Positions 6,708 through 13,609 of a stretch of DNA of 13,609 nt are shown piece after piece. The notes beneath the pieces are model-generated. The model saw only the letters and a program-made list of their open reading frames with translations. It was not told where the DNA came from and ran no database searches. The number at the start of each line of letters is the position of its first letter. Position 1 is the stretch's first letter. The stretch is from Acidobacteriota bacterium. GTDB taxonomy: Bacteria; Acidobacteriota; Blastocatellia; Pyrinomonadales; Pyrinomonadaceae. Position numbers and translations under genes: made by a program. The stretch covers positions 1 to 13,609 of the forward strand of contig CAUJFK010000007.1 of the NCBI GenBank assembly GCA_963169175.1, given 5' to 3'.

Positions 6708-6769
6708 GACGGAGCGGTGGAGAACCGCCGAACAGTCGAAGTGTGTCAAAAATTCCTGCTCTTTGATAA
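6708..6769 (+). promoter_or_regulatory. Hairpin plus boxA-like element, possible antitermination (nut-like) site
   Basis: A 6-bp stem CGGTGG (6715-6720) and CCGCCG (6725-6730) closes on an AGAA tetraloop, with one G-U pair. It is extended across a small internal loop by GAC (6708-6710) and GTC (6735-6737). Twenty bases later TGCTCTTTGATAA (6757-6769) matches the first eight bases of the bacterial rRNA-leader boxA, TGCTCTTT. The order hairpin then boxA is that of rrn leaders, where NusB-S10 loads on RNA polymerase to prevent termination. Use in a dcw leader would be unusual and is inference from two short motifs. Confidence 0.35.
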
Positions 6770-7728
6770 TGACTGAGAATACGCCGGACAAATTACATTT
6801 TACCGTGCTCAAGCTTGAAACGGTTGAGATGCTCGACGTCCGCAACGGCGGGATCTATGTGGACGCGACGCTCGGGCTGGGCGGCCATGCCGAGGCTATC
6901 CTGCAGGCAAATGATGAGGTCCGCTTGATGGGTATCGACCAGGATGGGGAGGCTCTTAGATTTGCCAGAGAGCGCCTGCAGCCCTTCGAAGGCCGCACAA
7001 CGTTCGTAAGTTCAAATTTCTCAGAGATCAGAAACGTATTGCATGAGGCAAAGGCCGGAGAGGTTGACGGGATCGTGGCCGACCTTGGGGTTTCATCGCT
7101 CCAGCTCGACAGTGATGAACGCGGCTTTAGCTTTCGGTTTGATGCACCGCTTGATATGCGAATGGACGCCTCGTCCGAAGGCCCAATGGCCTCGGAGCTC
7201 CTGGCCGAACTCAGCGAAGTGGAGATCGCCGACATCATATATAGGCACGGTGAAGAAAGATTCTCCCGGCGAATTGCACGCTGGATAGTTGAGCGACGAG
7301 AAGGCGGCACGCCGATACGAACGACAAAGGAACTGGCCGACCTCGTTGCACGCGCGGTCAGGCGAAAACCAAAGGACAAGATCCATCCCGCAACGCGGAC
7401 CTTTCAAGCCTTGCGGATAGCCGTTAACAGAGAACTTGAAATTCTCGAACAATTTCTGATCGACGGTATTGATAGTTTGAAAACAGACGGAAGATTTGCG
7501 GTCATTACCTTTCATTCATTGGAAGACAGGATCGTAAAGCAAACATTCCAGCGGCTTGCGGGCAAATGCTTTTGTCCGCCGCGAATGCCTAAATGCATTT
7601 GCGGGGCCGTTAAGAAGATCGAGATCGTCACGCGAAAGCCAATAGTGCCCGGCGATGACGAGATACAACAGAATCCAAGATCCCGAAGCGCGAAGCTGAG
7701 GGTTGTACGACGGATAGCCGATCAATAG
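6769..7728 (+). CDS. rsmH: 16S rRNA (cytosine(1402)-N(4))-methyltransferase
   Basis: RsmH (formerly MraW) uses S-adenosylmethionine to methylate N4 of C1402 in the ribosomal P site. From the ATG at 6769 the protein has 319 residues, the normal size. Family motifs are intact: YVDATLGLGGHAEAIL (30-45, SAM loop), GIDQDGEAL (55-63), GIVADLGVSSLQLD (101-114), RGFSFRFDAPLDMRMD (118-133), RHGEERFSRRIA (159-170), HPATRTFQALRIAVNREL (206-223) and VITFHSLEDRIVK (245-257). A CxC-x6-CxC cluster, Cys267, 269, 276 and 278, and PRSRSAKLR (303-311) follow, as is common in the family. A TTG at 6763 in frame could also start it, but ATG is preferred. No Shine-Dalgarno precedes either; a boxA-like sequence occupies that place. 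It opens the cluster and abuts ftsL. Confidence 0.95.
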   Translation: MTENTPDKLHFTVLKLETVEMLDVRNGGIYVDATLGLGGHAEAILQANDEVRLMGIDQDGEALRFARERLQPFEGRTTFVSSNFSEIRNVLHEAKAGEVDGIVADLGVSSLQLDSDERGFSFRFDAPLDMRMDASSEGPMASELLAELSEVEIADIIYRHGEERFSRRIARWIVERREGGTPIRTTKELADLVARAVRRKPKDKIHPATRTFQALRIAVNRELEILEQFLIDGIDSLKTDGRFAVITFHSLEDRIVKQTFQRLAGKCFCPPRMPKCICGAVKKIEIVTRKPIVPGDDEIQQNPRSRSAKLRVVRRIADQ

Positions 7729-7749
7729 ATGCCCCTTAGGAAGCTCCAT

Positions 7750-8250
7750 ATGAAAAACTTTACCCCTCGCAAACCCCGCACCACGAGCCTTTCGATGAAA
7801 GGTATCGGGACCCTTCCGTTGAGCTATTTGGTCGTACTGGCGATCTGCGGCTGCGTTATCGCCGCTGGTTTTTTGCTCGCCGCCCGCCAACACTTCATGT
7901 CGATGGATCTTGGAATGAAAAATTCGAAGCTGCGCAAACAGCTTGAGGACCTGGAGACGGAGCAGCGCCGCCTTGTGCTCGCCCGCGAGGTCGCCCTTTC
8001 GCCGAAAGAGATAACGAGGACGGCGCGTGATCTGGGATTTGTAGATACGCTGGAACAATCGCTTGCGGTACCAGTACCCGTTGTTAATGTTTCCGCTCCC
8101 GAAACACCGAAGGCGGCCGTGGTTAAAACCTCAGCACCGGCCGGCGTTCCGGTATTGACGAAGACCGCATACCAGCGGCCGGTGCCGGCCGTCGCAAAAT
8201 CTGAACCGGCGAAAAAGGCCGATGCCAAAAAGCCTTCGCGCAATGGGTAG
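7750..8250 (+). CDS. ftsL: FtsL-like cell division protein with a long proline/alanine-rich tail
   Basis: This is the small bitopic protein expected between rsmH and ftsI. Counting from the ATG at 7750 it has 166 residues: a basic cytoplasmic start (1-20), one membrane helix (about 24-45), a charged heptad-like coiled coil (about 52-82, rich in Lys, Glu, Leu and Arg) and a segment KEITRTARDLGFVD (86-99) like the 'i...A...lg' region of FtsL/FtsB proteins. The last 65 residues are low-complexity Ala, Pro, Val and Lys, which is longer than usual. FtsL binds FtsB/FtsQ and activates FtsW-FtsI. An in-frame ATG at 7729, directly after the rsmH stop, would add seven residues, but AGGA eight bases before 7750 favours the later start. 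The identity rests on topology and position, since FtsL sequences are poorly conserved. Confidence 0.8.
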   Translation: MKNFTPRKPRTTSLSMKGIGTLPLSYLVVLAICGCVIAAGFLLAARQHFMSMDLGMKNSKLRKQLEDLETEQRRLVLAREVALSPKEITRTARDLGFVDTLEQSLAVPVPVVNVSAPETPKAAVVKTSAPAGVPVLTKTAYQRPVPAVAKSEPAKKADAKKPSRNG

Positions 8251-8308
8251 AAGATGGTTCGCAAATTTTCCCAAGCTGGTACTGAATTGTTGAAGGAATA
8301 GATCCGAG

Positions 8309-10306
8309 ATGGCACGTCGAGCACGCCCGAAAAAGAGAACCGCCCCGAACCTAAGACAAACCGCATTCACACGTTTCATGCTGATAGTCGCCTTTCTGGT
8401 CCTATGGATGGGCGGTATTAGTGTGCGCCTCGTCCATCTTCAGGTCAGCAAGCACGAGTGGCTGAAGGAAAGGGCCGAGAGCCAGCGCGTTGACGTGAAG
8501 AAGAGCAAGCTTCCGCGCGGGGCGATCTTTGACCGCAATGGCCGGGCGCTGGCGATGAGCGTGCGCGTAAAAACGCTCTACGCCGATCCGACCGAGATCG
8601 AAGATATAAAGGCAGCGGCAAAGGCCATTGCCAAGGTGACGGGTGCACAGGAAAAAGACCTGGCAGCAAAGCTCGCATCGGCGAAAGATGGCGAACGCCG
8701 TTTCATGCCGCTGATGAAAGGGCTTGATGAAGAGTCGGCGCAGAGGATAAACCGGGCCCTTGACGACCCGCTTCTAAAGAAAGCTGACTCACCAAATTTT
8801 CCCGGCCTGCATTGGCGCGATGACCAGCGGCGGACCTATCCGTATCAAACGCTTGCCGCCCACGTTATCGGCTTTAGCAACGCGGCCGGTGTCGGCCAGG
8901 CGGGCATAGAGCAATCGCAGAACGATATTCTCTACGGCTCGGTCATAAAGAAAGTTCAGGAGCGCGACCGGCTCGGCCGGGTCTATGACGAAACAGTCTC
9001 AGAAAAAGAACCGCCCAAAGATGTTGTGCTGACGATCAGTATGCAGATCCAGTTCATGGCCGAACAGGCTCTGCAACGCGCCGTGACAAATTCGCAGGCA
9101 AAGGCGGGAATGGCGATAGTCATTGATAACAAGACCGGCGAGATACTAGCGCTGGCAAATTATCCGACCTTTGATCCAAACAAGCTGAACGAGATAACGC
9201 ACGAGAACCTGTCAAACGCGGCCGTGCAGCAGGTGTATTCTCCGGGTTCCGTATTCAAGCTGATCACATATAGTTCCGCGCTCGAGAAAAAGCTGATCAC
9301 ACCCGATGGCGAGATCGACAGCGGCAACGGAACAATAGAGGTTGCGGGCCACCGTTTTCGCGATTCGCACGGAATCGGGCGGGTGAAATATTCCAAGGCG
9401 TTTGCCCATTCGAGCAACGTCTGTGCGATCAAGACCGGGATGCGGGTCGGCAAGGAAGATTTTTACAATGAGATACGGAATTTCGGGTTTGGACAGCGGA
9501 CCGGGGTCGAACTTCCGGCTGAAACCAACGGCATTGTCCGAAAGCTGGAGCGTTGGAACGGCGACTCGCTGGCTTCGATGTCGATCGGATATGAAATTGG
9601 TGTGACCGCGTTGCAAATGGCAACTGCTTTTGCCACGATAGCTAACAACGGAGTTCGCGTCCAGCCTCACGTAATCAAGGAGATCAGGCAGTCGAACGAA
9701 GAAGTTGTGTCCACAACGCAGGCTGAAAAGACCGCAGTTGTCAGCCCTGAGACCGCGCGCGATATGACCACCATGATGCGGCAGGTGGTGATCGACGGGA
9801 CCGGCAAGCGGGCACGGCTGAACGGCTATGCTGTTGCCGGAAAAACGGGAACCGCGTGGAAGTTCGATGAGAAGCTGAAGAAGGTAAGTTCGTCGAAGTA
9901 TGTGTCGTCGTTCATCGGCTTTGCGCCGGCCGACGATCCGGCGGTGACGATCGCGGTCGTGATTGACGAGCCGAAGGTCGGCGGCCGCGACGGCGGTCAG
10001 GTTGCTGGGCCGGCGTTCCGCGAGATCGGGCAACAGGTTTTGCCGGAGCTGGGTGTAAAACCGGAAAATGAGTTGGTGGCAGAGGCCGATACCGAGGACG
10101 TGCCTGAAATGCCCGTTGGCGGCCCGTCGGTTGAGGAATTCAATCCGCTTGTGCCTGATCCGGCGACACCGGAAAATGCGGCACCGCCGGCCAAGGCGAA
10201 ACCCTCTTCGGCGGCTCCGATGAAAACGGATCGGCCGGATCGCAAACCGGCGCCGGACGTCAAGCCGCCAGCCAAAATTAAGACGGAGCCAAAGAAGAAA
10301 ACTTGA
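8309..10306 (+). CDS. ftsI: Septal peptidoglycan transpeptidase (penicillin-binding protein 3)
   Basis: FtsI crosslinks peptide stems of new septal peptidoglycan in the periplasm and is the target of beta-lactams. The 665-residue protein has a basic cytoplasmic start, one membrane helix (about 24-42), a dimerisation region (about 62-220, including KLPRGAIFDRNGRALA) and a transpeptidase domain with all three active-site motifs: SVFK (Ser314, Lys317), SSN (368-370) and KTGT (512-515). No PASTA domain follows. Instead the last ~85 residues are an unusual Pro/Ala/Lys tail, first acidic and then strongly basic, ending KKKT. AAGGA 11 bases upstream of the ATG at 8309 serves as ribosome binding site, and the ftsL-ftsI gap is 58 bp. 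Its stop overlaps the murF start by 4 bp (TTGA). Confidence 0.95.
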   Translation: MARRARPKKRTAPNLRQTAFTRFMLIVAFLVLWMGGISVRLVHLQVSKHEWLKERAESQRVDVKKSKLPRGAIFDRNGRALAMSVRVKTLYADPTEIEDIKAAAKAIAKVTGAQEKDLAAKLASAKDGERRFMPLMKGLDEESAQRINRALDDPLLKKADSPNFPGLHWRDDQRRTYPYQTLAAHVIGFSNAAGVGQAGIEQSQNDILYGSVIKKVQERDRLGRVYDETVSEKEPPKDVVLTISMQIQFMAEQALQRAVTNSQAKAGMAIVIDNKTGEILALANYPTFDPNKLNEITHENLSNAAVQQVYSPGSVFKLITYSSALEKKLITPDGEIDSGNGTIEVAGHRFRDSHGIGRVKYSKAFAHSSNVCAIKTGMRVGKEDFYNEIRNFGFGQRTGVELPAETNGIVRKLERWNGDSLASMSIGYEIGVTALQMATAFATIANNGVRVQPHVIKEIRQSNEEVVSTTQAEKTAVVSPETARDMTTMMRQVVIDGTGKRARLNGYAVAGKTGTAWKFDEKLKKVSSSKYVSSFIGFAPADDPAVTIAVVIDEPKVGGRDGGQVAGPAFREIGQQVLPELGVKPENELVAEADTEDVPEMPVGGPSVEEFNPLVPDPATPENAAPPAKAKPSSAAPMKTDRPDRKPAPDVKPPAKIKTEPKKKT

Positions 10307-11775
10307 AGCTTAAGACCGCCATTGAATATATGAACGCTGCGGCAACGCATCATGATCCCGCCTTGTACGACGCCGAGATCGCATCCATCGTAATCGACTC
10401 TCGCGAAGTGCGGGCGGGCGATGTCTTTTTCGCTTTGTCACAGCCGGATTACGCAAATAATGGCTTCAATGGTGATTTTGAGGATGCAACAAAGTTTGTC
10501 GTGCCGTCGCTTGACAATGGTGCGATCGCATGCGTTGTCCGGCATGACAGGTTCGAGGAATATCGGACCGAACTTGAACCGCATGTGGACAAACTTGTCT
10601 TTGTCGACGATACGATCAAGGCCCTGCAGGACCTTGCCCACGGTATCTATCTTGGCTGGAACAAGCCGGTCATCGCGATCACCGGCAGCGCCGGTAAGAC
10701 GACCGCAAAAGAGTTGACGGCGCATGTCCTCGAAGCGCGTGGAGCCAAGGTCCTTCGGAACATAAAGAATTACAACAACGGGCTAGGGCATCCGCTGACG
10801 GTGCTGAACCTGGCAAAGGACGATTCGTACGATCTCGCGGTCCTCGAAATGGGAATGTCCACTCCCATGAACGAGATCCAGCGGTTGTGCCGAATAACCC
10901 CGCCGGACGTATCGGTTGTGCTGAACGTTCTGCCCGTGCATGTCGAACATCTGGGCTCGATCGACAATGTTGCGCGGGCAAAAGCTGAGATCGTCGAGGG
11001 AATGAAAGACGGCGGAACCGCGATCCTTAACGCCGACGACGAACGTGTTGCCGCAATGAGCGGCCTAAGCAAAGGCAACGTAGTGACCTACGGAACAGGT
11101 TCGAATGCCGATGTCCGGGCGGTCAATATATCTTTCCCGCGATTTGGTGAAACAAGGTTCGACCTGGTCACGCCGAACGGCACCGCCGCCGTGGATTTTC
11201 CGCTCAACGGACGCCACAATATTTTGAATGCGCTTGCGGCCGCAGCGGCGGGCTACACTTTTGGAATGACGGCGGCCGAGGTCGCGGCTGCTCTTGCTTC
11301 GGTCGTGCCGCCGCCGCAGCGTGGCGAAGTTTTGCATTTTAACAACGGCTTTACTGTTGTGAATGATTCGTACAACTCGAATCCGGCTGCTTTGTTGTCG
11401 ATGGTCGCCACTTTGATCGAAGGCGGCGGATCAGCAAAGCGAAAGATCGTGGTTGCCGGCGAGATGCTTGAACTCGGTGACGATGAACGATCGATCCACA
11501 GACAGGTCGGAGAAGAGATCGCTGGGATGGGCGTCGATAAACTGATCGGCGTTCGCGGGCTTGCAGAAGAACTTGTTGCAGGAGCGAGGGATGCAGGCCT
11601 GGCCGATGCCGAGTTCGCCGAAGATTCGGACGCCGCGGGGAGCCTTTTGCTTGACCAGATAAGGGAAGACGATCTGGTCCTGGTAAAAGGTTCGCGCGGC
11701 GTCCGAACCGAAAAGGTCATTGAAAAGCTTTTGGAAAAGTTCGAATTTGAGGATAAAGACTCGGCGACGGAGTAA
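10303..11775 (+). CDS. murF: UDP-MurNAc-tripeptide:D-Ala-D-Ala ligase
   Basis: MurF adds D-alanyl-D-alanine to UDP-MurNAc-tripeptide with ATP in the cytoplasm, completing the pentapeptide precursor. The 490-residue product shows the three Mur-ligase domains: an N-terminal UDP-binding part with VIDSREVRAGDVFFAL (30-45), a central ATPase with GSAGKTTAKE (128-137) and NYNNGLGHPLTVLNL, EMGMSTPMNEI and NVLPVHVEHLGS, and a C-terminal domain with VNDSYNSNPAAL and VLVKGSRGVRTEKVIE. Start: TTG at 10303, overlapping the ftsI stop, keeps the conserved N-terminus (KLKTAIEYM); an ATG nine codons later would remove it. The overlap indicates translational coupling. murE, which normally separates ftsI and murF and makes the substrate of this enzyme, is not here. 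Confidence 0.95.
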   Translation: MKLKTAIEYMNAAATHHDPALYDAEIASIVIDSREVRAGDVFFALSQPDYANNGFNGDFEDATKFVVPSLDNGAIACVVRHDRFEEYRTELEPHVDKLVFVDDTIKALQDLAHGIYLGWNKPVIAITGSAGKTTAKELTAHVLEARGAKVLRNIKNYNNGLGHPLTVLNLAKDDSYDLAVLEMGMSTPMNEIQRLCRITPPDVSVVLNVLPVHVEHLGSIDNVARAKAEIVEGMKDGGTAILNADDERVAAMSGLSKGNVVTYGTGSNADVRAVNISFPRFGETRFDLVTPNGTAAVDFPLNGRHNILNALAAAAAGYTFGMTAAEVAAALASVVPPPQRGEVLHFNNGFTVVNDSYNSNPAALLSMVATLIEGGGSAKRKIVVAGEMLELGDDERSIHRQVGEEIAGMGVDKLIGVRGLAEELVAGARDAGLADAEFAEDSDAAGSLLLDQIREDDLVLVKGSRGVRTEKVIEKLLEKFEFEDKDSATE

Positions 11776-11829
11776 GGTTCCAGCAGAGACGAACGAACCA
11801 GCGTTGGAGCCGATCAGCGAAATTCGCAA

Positions 11830-12981
11830 ATGCTTTATTACTTCCTATACCAATGGATCTTTCGCGAGTTTGGGCAACCGAGCGAATCAGTACTTTTCAG
11901 GGGCCTTAACGTTTTTCAGTACGTTACTTTCCGCACCGCAATGGCGACGGTGACGGCATTGCTGATCTCGCTGCTGTTTGGCGGGAAAGTTATTAGAAAG
12001 ATCCGATCTTTGAATGTGGGGCAGGAGATACGTGAGGAACTCTCAGCCGAGCATCAGGCAAAGAAAGGCACGCCGACAATGGGCGGCATTCTTATCCTGG
12101 GTGCGGTGTTTATTTCAACGGTGCTCTGGGCACGGCTTGACAGCGTTTTTCTCTGGCTGGCATTGGGGGCCACGATGTGTTTCGGCGCGGTTGGATTTGC
12201 CGACGATTACATAAAGATCGTGAAAAAGCGCAGCCTCGGGCTGACCGGAAAGCAAAAGTTGGCCGGGCAACTCCTGACGGCCGTCGCTGTTTGGGCCGTA
12301 CTGTATTTTTTTACGAACTACAGTTGGAATCTGAGCATTCCGTTCTTTAAGGCAACGGCCGAAGCTAATCCGATGTTGGGCGTGACCTATGTCGGGCCGA
12401 TCATCTATCTGATCTTTATTATCTTTGTTCTGCTTGGATCGTCGAACGCGGTCAACCTGACGGACGGAATGGACGGGCTGGCGACGAGCATCACGTTCGT
12501 TGCGATGTCGGCACTGACTGCTTTAACGTACGTCGCGAGTGATAAGCGATGGGCCGAGTATCTCGACCTTACGCACAACCCATCGTCGGCGGAGCTAACG
12601 ATATTCTGCGGTGCAATGGTCGGTGCAAGCCTCGGGTTTCTTTGGTTCAACGCTCCACCCGCTGAAGTATTTATGGGCGATGTCGGGTCGCTTGCGATAG
12701 GCGGAGCGCTTGGGACAGTCGCCATTTTGACCAAGCAGGAGTTTCTTCTGCCATTTATCGGCGGCATCTTTATCATCGAGGCCGTGTCGGTGATGCTTCA
12801 GGTTTCGTTCTTTAAATTTACACGGCGGACCGGCGGTGTCGGCAAACGGATATTTCTCCAGGCACCGCTTCATCACCACTTTCAACTTGCCGGGTGGAAG
12901 GAGCCGAAGATAGTATTTAGGTTTTTAATTGTGGCGATCTTGTTCGCCCTGCTAAGTCTATCGACACTAAAATTGCGGTAA
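11830..12981 (+). CDS. mraY: Phospho-MurNAc-pentapeptide transferase (lipid I synthase)
   Basis: MraY transfers phospho-MurNAc-pentapeptide from UDP to undecaprenyl phosphate, giving lipid I at the inner membrane. The 383-residue protein has about ten membrane helices and every family signature: KKGTPTMGGILIL (78-90), FADDYIKI (123-130) with the Mg-binding Asp125-Asp126, NAVNLTDGMDGLA (206-218), AEVFMGDVGSLAIGG (278-292) with Asp284, and PLHHHFQLAGW (346-356). It starts at the ATG at 11830, 54 bp after murF, with only a distant GGAG as ribosome binding site. The position between murF and murD is the canonical dcw order. Length and motifs are normal, and no defects are seen. Confidence 0.97.
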   Translation: MLYYFLYQWIFREFGQPSESVLFRGLNVFQYVTFRTAMATVTALLISLLFGGKVIRKIRSLNVGQEIREELSAEHQAKKGTPTMGGILILGAVFISTVLWARLDSVFLWLALGATMCFGAVGFADDYIKIVKKRSLGLTGKQKLAGQLLTAVAVWAVLYFFTNYSWNLSIPFFKATAEANPMLGVTYVGPIIYLIFIIFVLLGSSNAVNLTDGMDGLATSITFVAMSALTALTYVASDKRWAEYLDLTHNPSSAELTIFCGAMVGASLGFLWFNAPPAEVFMGDVGSLAIGGALGTVAILTKQEFLLPFIGGIFIIEAVSVMLQVSFFKFTRRTGGVGKRIFLQAPLHHHFQLAGWKEPKIVFRFLIVAILFALLSLSTLKLR

Positions 12982-13003
12982 TGACAGTGGTCCGTTGCGA
13001 GCG

Positions 13004-13609
13004 ATGGAGATCAGAGGGGAAAAGGCTCTTGTTTTAGGTGCGGGAAGATCCGGGATCGCATCGGCGCGGTTTTTGGCGGAGCATGGTGCAATTGTCGCCC
13101 TCCATGACACAAAAGATATCGAGGCATGGACCGAAGCGGCTCGTTCTTTGAAAGAAAGTCATAACGTGGGTTTGATCTCGGGCCAACTGCCGTCGTGGCT
13201 GCTCGATCAGATAGGACTTGTGGTCATTTCGCCCGGCGTGCCGACAAATACGATACCGGCGCGATATGTTGATCGGAAAGACGGGCTTGTTATCGGCGAG
13301 ATTGAGCTCGCATATCGATTTCTCAAGGGCAGGATTGTTGGAATAACCGGATCGAACGGAAAAACGACTACGACGACCCTGATCGGTGAACTGCTGAAAA
13401 ATGCGGGGATCGTGACCCAGGTCGGCGGAAATATTGGGACTCCGCTGTTGAATATTGCGGAAACTTCGACCGACGATAGCTGGACGGTGGTCGAACTTTC
13501 AAGTTTTCAACTTGAAACGATAAAGGAATTTCATCCGAACGTTGCGATATGCCTGAACGTCACGCCTAATCACCTCGACCGGTACGATTCGTTCACCGAT
13601 TATGCCGCG
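13004..13609 (+). CDS. murD: UDP-MurNAc-L-alanine:D-glutamate ligase, cut by the window edge
   Basis: MurD adds D-glutamate to UDP-MurNAc-L-Ala in the cytoplasm with ATP. The frame from ATG 13004 is open to the window end, giving the first 202 residues of a protein that is usually about 450 long. The N-terminal Rossmann part begins MEIRGEKALVLGAGRSGIA, with the LGxGxSG uracil-binding turn; SPGVP follows near residue 78. The ATPase P-loop is GITGSNGKTTTTTL (112-125). Then come GGNIGTP, VELSSFQLE and LNVTPNHLDRYDS, all MurD hallmarks. It starts 22 bp after the mraY stop; a TTG three codons upstream is a weaker alternative. An ATG overlapping the mraY stop (TAATGA, 12979-12984) belongs to another frame that closes after 18 codons. 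Confidence 0.93.
   Translation, partial: MEIRGEKALVLGAGRSGIASARFLAEHGAIVALHDTKDIEAWTEAARSLKESHNVGLISGQLPSWLLDQIGLVVISPGVPTNTIPARYVDRKDGLVIGEIELAYRFLKGRIVGITGSNGKTTTTTLIGELLKNAGIVTQVGGNIGTPLLNIAETSTDDSWTVVELSSFQLETIKEFHPNVAICLNVTPNHLDRYDSFTDYAA

Larger units (their letters stand above)
6361..6768. promoter_or_regulatory. Divergent intergenic region and long leader of the dcw cluster
   Basis: This 408-bp gap between the ZIP gene and rsmH holds no convincing gene. From left to right it contains two TGCTTAAA motifs (6450-6457, 6476-6483), a sigma70-type promoter (6491-6520), a repeat of CTTCTTGACA (6487-6496 and 6522-6531), a palindrome at 6581-6604, a GC-rich hairpin at 6708-6737, and a boxA-like element just before rsmH. 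A transcript from the promoter would have an untranslated leader of about 240 nt. Two tiny frames at 6555-6590 and 6591-6683 (11 and 30 residues) lack good ribosome binding sites. The MraZ protein, normally encoded here, is absent. Confidence 0.75.

Noticed and set aside
9212..10033. Open frame of 273 codons on the minus strand
   Set aside because: It is antisense to the FtsI transpeptidase domain; its length follows from codon bias of the real gene.
12981..13037. ATG overlapping the mraY stop as the murD start
   Set aside because: It is in a different frame that ends after 18 codons; the MurD frame starts at 13004.

Overview
This window reads as a chromosomal stretch from a Gram-negative-type bacterium of moderate GC content. 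The archaeal-style acyl-CoA mutase large subunit without its B12 domain, the fused membrane/spermidine-synthase-fold protein and the style of the division genes suggest Acidobacteriota (Blastocatellia-like). That placement is inference from protein style only, with no marker gene to confirm it.

Left end (1-1946): the first 55 bases are the reverse-strand start of an IS110-type transposase, visible only as 18 codons. The 217 bp between it and the next gene hold a 12-bp perfect inverted repeat that would mask the transposase ribosome binding site. In IS110 elements this is also the region that can encode a bridge RNA. A B12-dependent acyl-CoA mutase large subunit of the methylmalonyl-CoA mutase family follows on the plus strand; two residues of its substrate pocket differ from the usual methylmalonyl-CoA signature.

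Middle (1996-6360, all minus strand): read in the direction of transcription there is a ZIP-family metal transporter, a 69-residue two-helix membrane protein with its own intrinsic terminator, and then a lipid cluster. The lipid cluster is psd, pssA (8 bp apart) and a seven-helix protein fused to a spermidine-synthase-like domain. Psd and PssA together make phosphatidylethanolamine from CDP-diacylglycerol and serine.

Right end (6361-13609, plus strand): a 408-bp leader with a clear sigma70-type promoter drives the division and cell wall (dcw) cluster in the order rsmH, ftsL, ftsI, murF, mraY, murD (cut by the window edge). mraZ is absent from the head of the cluster and murE is absent between ftsI and murF, where the two genes overlap by 4 bp. 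The leader carries repeated TGCTTAA-type motifs around the promoter, a palindrome, and a hairpin followed by a boxA-like element that resembles an rRNA-type antitermination site. The encoded proteins make the lipid-linked peptidoglycan precursor (MurF, MraY, MurD), crosslink septal wall (FtsI with FtsL) and methylate 16S rRNA (RsmH).

The most unusual features are the IS110 leader region, the structured dcw leader, the altered mutase pocket, and the fused membrane protein whose synthase domain lacks the expected catalytic signature.
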